A DNA stretch of 8,738 nt from contig LIBO01000029.1 in assembly GCA_001438005.1 (NCBI GenBank), forward strand, positions 1 through 8,738. Reading direction: 5' to 3'. The notes below the pieces were generated by a model that had not been told where the DNA came from, did not search any database, and saw nothing but the letters and a program-made list of their open reading frames with translations. This DNA is from Verrucomicrobia subdivision 6 bacterium BACL9 MAG-120507-bin52. Its GTDB lineage: Bacteria > Verrucomicrobiota > Verrucomicrobiia > Methylacidiphilales > Verrucolacustridaceae. A program made the translations under genes and the position numbers. Below are positions 1-5,936 of the stretch, one piece after another. Position 1 is the stretch's first letter. Each line of letters opens with the position of its first letter.

Positions 1-1095
1 CATACGGGTACCTCCGCCTTGTGGAGTGACTAATAAGGAGACATTTTTGGACCCTGTGGAAGAGGACTCGCGGACCATCAATCCTGCCTTCGCCCAATAG
101 TCTGTATCGGACATGCTGGCGAGACGGGCGGTGATGACGAAATCACCGCTGATACTTTGCGACAGAAAATGGCACCCGTCGGCAGTCCCCCAAATATCCG
201 CGCCAGATCCTTTCAAGGTGTAGGTGGTATTGAGATAAGTGGCGCTACCCGGAATCCCCACGTTTCCGATGTCCACTGTCTGCCAATTCGAGGGCAAGAG
301 GCTCAACGAATATACGCCCGTGGTCACCGGACTGACGAGTAACCCGCTTCTGTAGGCCACGGCCTTGACTGTCGTGCTGGCGGTGATGGTCAAAGGTGTA
401 CTGTAAAGCGTACCCGCAGTCTCCGAGGGCGTCGTGCCATCCAGCGTGTAACGGATCGACGCGCCCGATGTGCCCGAGCTTATCGCGACCGATTGCACAC
501 TTGTGTAAGTCCCGGGGGCCAGGTTAAAGGCGGGTGCTATTGCGGAGATGGAGGAGCCCGACAAGTCGACATTGTCCAGCGTGCTTTCGCCCAGAATGTC
601 GACCTTGTGGCTGCACACGGCCAAACCGACGGTGGCTGAGGTCGCCATATTGATCGTCTGGTTACTATCGATTTGCGACCAAGTCACGCCGTCGACTGAC
701 TGATAGGCGGAAAATCTGTTGCCCGTGCGAACCAACTTGACCCAGTGGGGCGCAGTCAGGCCTTGCACGCGGCTATTGGCCGTCTCTCCGTTCGTACTGC
801 TCCGCCGCTGAAAAACCACCCCGCCCTCTGGCGTCACCAAAACCGCCGCATTGATCGATCCCGCTGCCGTGCTCTCTCGGATCATCACGCCGGTCTTGGC
901 CCAGTAATCGGTATTCAGCTGGGTGGCCACCCGAGCCACGATGGTCACATCTCCATTGGCCGCTTGATACACGTAACGGAACGCGTCAGCCGCACCCTCG
1001 ATGTCCGCCCCCGACCCGGCCAAGGTATACAAACCGTTGTCGTAACTCACCGTGCCAGCCACTCCCACTGTACCGATGTCAGCCGTCTGCCAAGG
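1..1095 (-). repeat. Duplicated ConA-like module flanking a CHB_HEX_C-type module
   Basis: Two protein modules in the GH5-like gene align without gaps. Copy A begins at W493 (plus position 1092) and copy B at W762 (plus position 285). By hand I count 50 identities over 91 aligned positions, including WQT, DIG, GSGADI, TDYWAK, RES and LVTP. A module with the YTLDGTTPS signature lies between them. Copy B ends at the window edge after about 95 residues. This is an intragenic domain duplication, not a DNA-level mobile repeat. Such ConA-like modules are commonly found as accessory domains of bacterial glycan-active enzymes. Confidence 0.8.
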
Positions 1096-2568
1096 CGACG
1101 GTAAGCTGGTCGGAAGTGGGGGCTGACCCGAGGGTACGGAGCCGTCCACTAAGAAGAATTGGCTGGCGGTAGCCAGGCCGTTGTCCGCGTCGGGCAGGAT
1201 CGTACCGTTGGCCGAACGGAGCAGGTGGCCGCCGCTGCCGTAAGCGCGCAGCACGACTGCGCCATTGGCCAGCTCAATCCACTGGAACTTTTCCCTCGCC
1301 CCGACCGTCGAACTGACCGCGCTCAAAGAATCTGTTTGTGAACTGCTGCTGACATAAAGTCCGTTGGACGCTTTAAGACTGATCAGGTTCATGCCAGAAC
1401 GCTCGATCGTAAACTTGTCGTTCTGATTGCCGCTGTAGCTGGTCAAGTTCGCGACCAGATCTTCGGAGGAGTTGACCCGGATGAAGCGAGCCGAACCGTA
1501 GGCATAGATTCCCACAGTCGAGTTGTGGGTCGGAATGGTCAGGGGTGTCGCGCGGGCCGGCCAACTGCAGTCCGGGTCGTCCGGCGTCCAGACGGTGCCG
1601 GCATTGATGATCTTCTGTTTGAATCCGTCCGTCCCCGAGAGATCGTTGTCGTTGGCGCCGAGCCACTGGAATTGCATCCAACCGTTATGGTGGCTTTCGT
1701 ACATGCTGTTGTACTCTTGTCCTGTCGTGTCACCCGGCCAGAATTCGGTGCAGAGCAACGCCGGATAGGTGGTACTGGTTTTGAGCAAGGAAATGGCGGT
1801 CTCCACCCCGATTTTGCTCTCGTAGCCGTGATGGGCGATGGCGGCATTGGACCAGTTGACCCCTTGGTTCTTGAGATAATTGGCCCGGTTCCGCGGATCG
1901 CTCGAGGAGTTGAGGTCGTTCGCTCCGGCGAATCCCATAAATGAACAGAGCAGGATAAGCGTGTTGGGTGCGGCGGCGCGGATAGTATTGTAAAGTGCGA
2001 CTTGGTTATTCCAATCGTTTGTCGTCCAATTCCAAAGCGTGTTAGGCGCCGGTTCGTTGTGCGCTTCGTAGATGACGTGGGTCTGGTCTTTGTAGCGTGG
2101 CCCGTAGAAGTTCCAGAACCTCTGCGACCACTCCAGATTCATCTGACCGTTCTTGCCGTTGCAGCCGATGGTGATGATCAGGTAGAGGCCGGCGTCAGCG
2201 CAACGTTGGACCAAAGTGTCGCAAGCCACCGCGTTGTAGCCGATGGAATTATTGTTCCCTTCCGCACCGGCCGAGTCTCCTTCTAAGTATAAATGCAAGG
2301 CATTGAGACCGTAATTTTTGGCCAAAGCATTGAGTTGTGACTGGGTCGGAACGACCACGGGCAAGCTGCCGTAGGGGTCGCCCCCGTCGAAAGAGATGCT
2401 TACCCCGCGAAGCAAGGTCTGCTTGTCCGAGAGAATTATATTGTAGCCTAGGCTTGCATCGATTTGGGGACGACCGCGGGCGGCCCACGTTGTGCTGCCG
2501 AGCAAAATTGTGCCCAGGAGGCAAGCGAGGGAAAACGATCCGATCGTCTTCGAAGAGAAAACGCTCAT
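1..2568 (-). CDS. Secreted multimodular GH5-like glycoside hydrolase, partial (C-terminus beyond left edge)
   Basis: The frame reads 856 codons from ATG at 2568 to base 1 without a stop, so the C-terminus is missing. A GAGG seven bases upstream supports this start. Residues 1-29 form a Sec signal peptide (hydrophobic core SLACLLGTILLG, cleavage near TTWA). Residues about 36-335 resemble a GH5 TIM barrel: the acid/base is E172 in HNEPAP, the nucleophile is probably E275 in CTEFWPG, and H246-Y249 is HHGY. The 103-residue spacing of the two glutamates fits clan GH-A. Residues about 344-475 look like a fascin-type beta-trefoil (NGLYVSSSS, REKFQWIEL). Residues 492-669 are a ConA-like module with DYWAKTGVMIRES. 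Residues about 676-755 are a chitobiase/hexosaminidase C-terminal-type module (IRYTLDGTTPS). A second ConA-like module starts near residue 761 and is cut. The likely role is extracellular hydrolysis of a beta-linked polysaccharide, with the tail binding glycan. The substrate cannot be read from sequence. The GH5 call is firm at clan level and less so at family level. Confidence 0.88.
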   Translation of the reverse strand, partial: MSVFSSKTIGSFSLACLLGTILLGSTTWAARGRPQIDASLGYNIILSDKQTLLRGVSISFDGGDPYGSLPVVVPTQSQLNALAKNYGLNALHLYLEGDSAGAEGNNNSIGYNAVACDTLVQRCADAGLYLIITIGCNGKNGQMNLEWSQRFWNFYGPRYKDQTHVIYEAHNEPAPNTLWNWTTNDWNNQVALYNTIRAAAPNTLILLCSFMGFAGANDLNSSSDPRNRANYLKNQGVNWSNAAIAHHGYESKIGVETAISLLKTSTTYPALLCTEFWPGDTTGQEYNSMYESHHNGWMQFQWLGANDNDLSGTDGFKQKIINAGTVWTPDDPDCSWPARATPLTIPTHNSTVGIYAYGSARFIRVNSSEDLVANLTSYSGNQNDKFTIERSGMNLISLKASNGLYVSSSSQTDSLSAVSSTVGAREKFQWIELANGAVVLRAYGSGGHLLRSANGTILPDADNGLATASQFFLVDGSVPSGQPPLPTSLPSPWQTADIGTVGVAGTVSYDNGLYTLAGSGADIEGAADAFRYVYQAANGDVTIVARVATQLNTDYWAKTGVMIRESTAAGSINAAVLVTPEGGVVFQRRSSTNGETANSRVQGLTAPHWVKLVRTGNRFSAYQSVDGVTWSQIDSNQTINMATSATVGLAVCSHKVDILGESTLDNVDLSGSSISAIAPAFNLAPGTYTSVQSVAISSGTSGASIRYTLDGTTPSETAGTLYSTPLTITASTTVKAVAYRSGLLVSPVTTGVYSLSLLPSNWQTVDIGNVGIPGSATYLNTTYTLKGSGADIWGTADGCHFLSQSISGDFVITARLASMSDTDYWAKAGLMVRESSSTGSKNVSLLVTPQGGGTRM

Positions 2569-2575
2569 GACGCAA

Positions 2576-2579
2576 CCTC
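2576..2579 (-). promoter_or_regulatory. Ribosome binding site of the GH5-like gene
   Basis: On the minus strand GAGG stands seven bases before the ATG at 2568. It is the best Shine-Dalgarno-like match near any start in this window, and it decides in favour of this ATG, which also opens directly into the signal peptide. Confidence 0.55.
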
Positions 2580-2759
2580 AGTCTTCATGGCTAGGAGAAT
2601 ACTTTCGCGAGGCTCTGGCGGCACTAACCTTGAGTCGGTGCTTCCACCAGCCTGGGGTGTGACCCAAAGCGTGTGAGCACAGGTCTTAAGTACAAACCGC
2701 TCGGAATGAGAAATCATATTCTAAACACATCCTAGGCGGGCTCTTGGAAAGTGCTAGTA

Positions 2760-2781
2760 GCCCTTTGGGGGGGGGTAGGGC
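2760..2781. repeat. G9 homopolymer inside a small inverted repeat
   Basis: GCCCT (2760-2764) and AGGGC (2777-2781) form a 5-bp inverted repeat whose loop contains nine consecutive G (2767-2775). It lies 23 bases past the GH30 stop. On the minus strand a second short pairing, GGGC with GCCC, competes for the same bases. It might end GH30 transcription, but there is no T tract, so that reading is weak. Homopolymers of this length also invite sequencing or slippage length errors. Confidence 0.4.
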
Positions 2782-2803
2782 AGTGCGGCCCAGTATCAAA
2801 AGG

Positions 2804-4246
2804 TCAGAAAATAAAGGTCGAAATCGATCGGGGTAAGGCCTTGATATCGGTCGCCTTGCCTTTCATCCAGAAAGTGTAATCGAGCGGTTTGTCGGATGTA
2901 TTCATGACGACCGCCACCAGAGAACCGTCAGGATTGAGGAAGGCGCTGGCCAGCAGGTCCTGCCGATTGACCGAGGTAGCGACTCGTTTTGCCCCAGAAA
3001 GAACAAATTTTGAAAAGTGTCCTAAGTAGTAGTAGGAGTTGGTGTACTGAATCTCCCCCGTTTTGGTGTTGGCATGGATCGGGGCAAAGCAGAAGTTACC
3101 GACGTGATTCGGACCGCCCGTTTCGTCGAGTAAAATGTTCCAATCGGTCCAACCGACCGCGCCGGCGTTGAGGTCCCCCATGAGCGAGCGCCCATAGCGT
3201 TCACCCAAGGACCAGTCGGAGATGCGTTTTGCATCAAATCCCTCCACGCAACCCTCGGTAAACAGAAGGTTGATGTTGGGGAAAGCTTCCTTCACGCGGC
3301 TGAGGTTTTCAAACATCATCGGGCTTCCCGTCCATGTTTCGTACCAGTGAAAGCCCAGGCCCCAGACGTAGGAGGCGGCTTCTGGATCGCTCAGCAGAAC
3401 GCTGGCTCGCTGATAGATCAGGTCGCGGTTGTGATCCCAAGCGATAATCTTTTTTTCGCCTAGGCCGCTCTTTTTTAAGGTAGGGCCGAGATGATTCTTG
3501 ATGAAATCCCTTTCCGCCTCCGCGGTGTAGAGGCAAGACTCCCACCGCTGAACGGCCATGGGCTCATTTTGGACCGATAGGCCCCAGATCGGAATTCCCG
3601 CTTTTTCATACTCCTCGATCGTCCGAACAAAGTAGCGGGCCCAAGTTTCATAAAACTCAGGCAAGAGCTTGCCTCCTTGGACCATTTTTTTGCTGTCTTT
3701 CATCCAGGCGGGAGGACTCCAAGGACTGAGGTAAACAGGTAGGGGTTTCCCAGCGGTTTCGAGGGCAAGGCGGATCAAGGGAATCCGGAACTTGAGATCA
3801 GGGGCGATGCTAAAGCTGGCGAGAGTGGTATCCCCGTCTGAAACATAGGTGTAGCTCCCTGAGGAAAAGTCGCAGCTATGGATCGTGGTTCGGATCAGGG
3901 AGTAGGCGATTCCGTCCTGCGGGGAGAAGTAAGCCCGCAGGATTTCCTTCTGTTTCTCCGGAGGGAGTTTGGAGAAGGTCTCGGCAGCCGCATCGGTGAT
4001 CGCTCCGCCGAAGCCGAGGATGGTTTGAAAGGTCTTGTCGGGATCAAGAAATACACAGGCTTGGTTCTCGCGCGGTTGGGCATAGGCCACCCAAGTTGGG
4101 GAGTTGGTTTCTTGTAGGCGGAGCTCAGTCCGAGCGGCGGTCACATAGGCTTTAGGTTGCGCCGCAACGCAGAGGGCGCCTGTGGAAATCATCCCGCAAG
4201 TCAGCAGGAGAAGAAAAAGTTGTCGAGGCGAGAGAGTCGCAATCAT
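2804..4246 (-). CDS. Secreted GH30-family glycoside hydrolase (glucosylceramidase / beta-1,6-glucanase type)
   Basis: From ATG at 4246 the protein has 480 residues, a usual GH30 length. The frame is open back to a TTG at 4396, but that extension would cross the divergent promoter region, and the ATG opens directly into a signal peptide (core LFLLLLTCGMI, cleavage near CVAA). The catalytic (beta/alpha)8 barrel carries GFGGAITDAAAETF near residue 78, YSLIRTTIHSCDFS near 115, and LSPWSPPAW near 173. The acid/base is E228 in LSVQNEPM and the nucleophile is E331 in LLFTEGCVEG. GWTDWNILLDETGGPNHVGNF follows. The last ~80 residues form the beta-sandwich typical of GH30. The family hydrolyses glucosylceramide, beta-1,6-glucan or beta-xylosides with retention of configuration. 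The motifs look closer to subfamilies 1 and 3 than to the xylanase subfamily 8, but the substrate is unproven. It is exported through Sec and has its own upstream region. Confidence 0.93.
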   Translation of the reverse strand: MIATLSPRQLFLLLLTCGMISTGALCVAAQPKAYVTAARTELRLQETNSPTWVAYAQPRENQACVFLDPDKTFQTILGFGGAITDAAAETFSKLPPEKQKEILRAYFSPQDGIAYSLIRTTIHSCDFSSGSYTYVSDGDTTLASFSIAPDLKFRIPLIRLALETAGKPLPVYLSPWSPPAWMKDSKKMVQGGKLLPEFYETWARYFVRTIEEYEKAGIPIWGLSVQNEPMAVQRWESCLYTAEAERDFIKNHLGPTLKKSGLGEKKIIAWDHNRDLIYQRASVLLSDPEAASYVWGLGFHWYETWTGSPMMFENLSRVKEAFPNINLLFTEGCVEGFDAKRISDWSLGERYGRSLMGDLNAGAVGWTDWNILLDETGGPNHVGNFCFAPIHANTKTGEIQYTNSYYYLGHFSKFVLSGAKRVATSVNRQDLLASAFLNPDGSLVAVVMNTSDKPLDYTFWMKGKATDIKALPRSISTFIF

Positions 4247-4289
4247 GTCGATACTCTGATTCGTGGCTCGCGAAAAGTCGACCCCGCGG

Positions 4290-4313
4290 AGAGTGACTAC
4301 CCGAAAGAGTGAC
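4290..4313. repeat. Direct repeat AGAGTGAC x2, 16-bp period
   Basis: AGAGTGAC occurs at 4290-4297 and again at 4306-4313. Read on the minus strand the match extends to GT(T/A)GTCACTCT. The copies lie 44 and 60 bases upstream of the GH30 start. A same-face pair with a period of about one and a half helical turns could be a regulator binding site, for example for a LuxR-type response regulator. That role is inferred. Confidence 0.4.
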
Positions 4314-4387
4314 AACGTGAAAAGGGTACACCTGAGGGAGGCAAAGATCTTGACCGATGAAAATTGATTCTTGTTCTTGCCTGGGCG

Positions 4388-4402
4388 CTTGTCCAAGACA
4401 AG
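4388..4402. repeat. Perfect inverted repeat CTTGTC-CAA-GACAAG abutting the GH1 start
   Basis: Six-base arms at 4388-4393 and 4397-4402 are exact reverse complements around a 3-base centre. The element ends three bases before the GH1 ATG at 4406. It could be an operator placed over the leader, or an mRNA hairpin holding the AGAGG that directly precedes the start codon. If translation began instead at the TTG at 4364, the element would be coding. Function is not shown by the sequence. Confidence 0.5.
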
Positions 4403-4405
4403 AGG

Positions 4406-5884
4406 ATGAATCGAAGGCAGCTGCTGAGTTCACTGGTCGCCACCTCTCTCATCTCTCCTTTGCGGCTGGATAATGTCCACGCGGCTGAGAGTGCGAAGGA
4501 CATTCCAGATCCGAAGGCGCAAGAAAAGAAAAAGGGATTCCCGGCTGACTTTCTTTGGGGCGCAGCCACAGCTGCTTACCAAGTGGAGGGAGCCTATCGA
4601 GAGGATGGAAGGGGAGCCTCTGTCTGGGACAAGTTCTGTGATACGCCGGGCCGGATTCAGGAAGGGCATACCGGAAAAGTGGCCTGTGACCACTATCATC
4701 GATTTCGGGATGACATTCAGCTGATGAAGAAGCTGGGGCTGAAGTCCTATCGATTTTCGATCTCTTGGACGCGAATTCTTCCCTCGGGTACGGGCACGGT
4801 GGAGCCCCGTGGTCTCGCCTTTTATTCCAAGCTGGTCGATGCACTGCTCGAGGCAGGCATCCGGCCCTTCTGTACCTTATTTCACTGGGACTATCCCTCG
4901 GTGCTCTTTGGCAAAGACGGTTGGCGGAATCCGGAAAGCCCACGCTGGTTTGCCGAATACTGTGCCGTGGTGGGAAAGGCCTTGGGAGATCGAGTCGAAG
5001 ATTGGCTGACGCTGAATGAGCCGCAGGTCTTTGTCGCTTTGGGTCATGGGGCGGGGTTTCATGCGCCTGGGGAGAAGTACTCCATGGCGGATCAGTTAAA
5101 AATTGTCCGGCATGTCCAGTTGGCTCATGGGTTGGGTGTGCAGGCGCTGCGAGCGATTGGGGGAAAGCGGTTTCGGATCGGTTGGGCTCCCGTGGGTACC
5201 GTGCAATATCCTGCGACTTCGAATCCGGCGGATATTGAGATAGCCCAGAAATCCACCTATGGGTGCAGCGCCGGGAATCTTTTCAACAATACCCTGTGGA
5301 ACGATCCAGTGATTTTCGGAAAAGTTCCCGATGCCGCCCGTGAGGCGTTTGGGAAAGATTTACCTCCGTACACCGATTCGGATCTCAAAACGATGTGCCA
5401 ACCGATGGATTTCTTTGGGCTCAACCTTTATCAAGGCACCCCAGTCATTCGTGGGCCGGGAGGCAAAGAGAAAGCGGTCCCTTTTCCGCCTGGAAGTCCC
5501 CGTACCACCTTTCAATGGCCCGTGACCCCTGAAAGTCTCTACTGGGTCGTTCGCTTTCTTTATGAGAGGTATCATTTGCCCGTGGTCATCACGGAAAATG
5601 GAATGAGTATTTCCGATTGGATTGCAGAGGATGGGAAAGTTCATGACCCGCAGCGGATCGACTTCCTCAGCCGATACCTCAAGCAGTTAAAGCGTGCCGT
5701 GACCGACGGCTATCCTGTCATCGGCTACTATCACTGGACCTTTTTGGATAATTTCGAGTGGGCGGAGGGGTATCGCCAAAGGTTCGGTTTAATTTATGTG
5801 GATTTCGAGACACAGGTGCGTACGCCCAAAGACTCGTACTACTGGTATCAAGAGCAGATCCGCACGAACGGCGATCTCTTGTAG
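4406..5884 (+). CDS. Tat-exported GH1 beta-glucosidase-type enzyme
   Basis: The protein has 492 residues. I chose ATG at 4406 over TTG at 4364 because the ATG begins MNRRQLLSSLVATSLISP, a twin-arginine signal with a basic residue in its c-region and a VHA/AES cleavage site at residues 26/27. The GH1 barrel follows: the N-terminal signature GFPADFLWGAATAAYQVEGA starts at residue 44, H160-W161-D162 is the conserved HWD, the acid/base is E205 in TLNEP, the nucleophile is E397 in ITENG, and WTFLDNFEWAEGY surrounds E451. All catalytic and sugar-binding landmarks are intact. The family removes terminal beta-glucosyl (or galactosyl, fucosyl) residues from oligosaccharides with retention of configuration. 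Most bacterial GH1 enzymes are cytoplasmic, so a Tat signal places this one in the periplasm or outside. It is divergent to GH30 and convergent with the response regulator. The gene symbol (bglA/bglB type) cannot be assigned safely. Confidence 0.95.
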   Translation: MNRRQLLSSLVATSLISPLRLDNVHAAESAKDIPDPKAQEKKKGFPADFLWGAATAAYQVEGAYREDGRGASVWDKFCDTPGRIQEGHTGKVACDHYHRFRDDIQLMKKLGLKSYRFSISWTRILPSGTGTVEPRGLAFYSKLVDALLEAGIRPFCTLFHWDYPSVLFGKDGWRNPESPRWFAEYCAVVGKALGDRVEDWLTLNEPQVFVALGHGAGFHAPGEKYSMADQLKIVRHVQLAHGLGVQALRAIGGKRFRIGWAPVGTVQYPATSNPADIEIAQKSTYGCSAGNLFNNTLWNDPVIFGKVPDAAREAFGKDLPPYTDSDLKTMCQPMDFFGLNLYQGTPVIRGPGGKEKAVPFPPGSPRTTFQWPVTPESLYWVVRFLYERYHLPVVITENGMSISDWIAEDGKVHDPQRIDFLSRYLKQLKRAVTDGYPVIGYYHWTFLDNFEWAEGYRQRFGLIYVDFETQVRTPKDSYYWYQEQIRTNGDLL

Positions 5885-5904
5885 TCCGCTTTCACGATCT
5901 CTAA

Positions 5905-5936
5905 CCCGAGCGATTCGGTCGGGGCGTCTACTCGGG
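5905..5936. terminator. Possible bidirectional stem at the convergent GH1/regulator junction
   Basis: CCCGAG (5905-5910) and CTCGGG (5931-5936) are perfect 6-base GC-rich arms around 20 bases. They sit in the 43-base convergent gap and overlap the last codons of the response regulator. No T tract follows on either strand, so this is a weak terminator candidate, supported mainly by position. Confidence 0.25.

Larger units (their letters stand above)
2569..2803. other. Non-coding gap between GH5-like and GH30 genes
   Basis: These 235 bases hold the leader of the GH5-like gene and the downstream end of the GH30 gene, both on the minus strand. I see no convincing -35/-10 pair. A TATGAT hexamer (minus strand, 2718-2713) has no partner at normal spacing. 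Two GTGTGA hexamers lie at 2657-2662 and 2671-2676. A run of nine G is at 2767-2775. No gene, tRNA or obvious T-tailed terminator is visible. Confidence 0.6.
4247..4405. promoter_or_regulatory. Divergent control region between GH30 and GH1 genes
   Basis: These 159 bases separate two divergent starts (GH30 ATG at 4246, GH1 ATG at 4406), so both promoters should lie here. On the plus strand TTGACC at 4350-4355 resembles a -35 box for GH1, but the hexamer 17 bases downstream (GTTCTT) is a poor -10. No strong pair is seen on the minus strand. The region contains a duplicated AGAGTGAC, a tandem TTCTTG pair (4368-4379) and a palindromic element next to the GH1 start. Co-regulation from a shared region is inference from geometry. 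Confidence 0.55.

Noticed and set aside
745..1944. Several open frames on the plus strand and other minus-strand frames of 60-140 codons inside the GH5-like gene
   Set aside because: They lie opposite to or out of frame with a continuous, recognisable multidomain protein, and their translations (rich in R, P, H, G) show no domain or export signal. They are shadows.
2485..2568. Lipoprotein signal in the GH5-like protein (SLAC) or GH30 (LLTC, GALC)
   Set aside because: None fits the lipobox rule at positions -3 to +1, and each protein has an ordinary signal peptidase I site downstream.
2565..2588. Seven-codon frame (MKTEVAS, stop) ending in ATGA at the GH5-like start
   Set aside because: It could be a coupled leader peptide, but it has no clear ribosome binding site, and the GH5-like gene has its own GAGG. 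Chance is the simpler reading.
2713..2742. TATGAT as a -10 box of a sigma-70 promoter for the GH5-like gene
   Set aside because: The hexamer 17 bases upstream is GCCCGC, which does not resemble a -35 box.
4247..4396. N-terminal extension of GH30 starting at TTG 4396
   Set aside because: The added 50 residues bury the signal peptide, cross the palindromic element and fill the whole divergent promoter region. The ATG at 4246 is better.
4364..4405. GH1 starting at TTG 4364
   Set aside because: It would put 14 residues before the twin-arginine segment, including the palindrome as coding sequence. The ATG at 4406 gives a standard Tat signal. It is not fully excluded.
4357..4473. Short open frame of 38 codons (ATG 4357, TAA 4471-4473) overlapping the GH1 start
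   Set aside because: It is out of frame with GH1, the nearest GGGAGG is too far upstream, and it has no recognisable product. A leader peptide is possible but unsupported.
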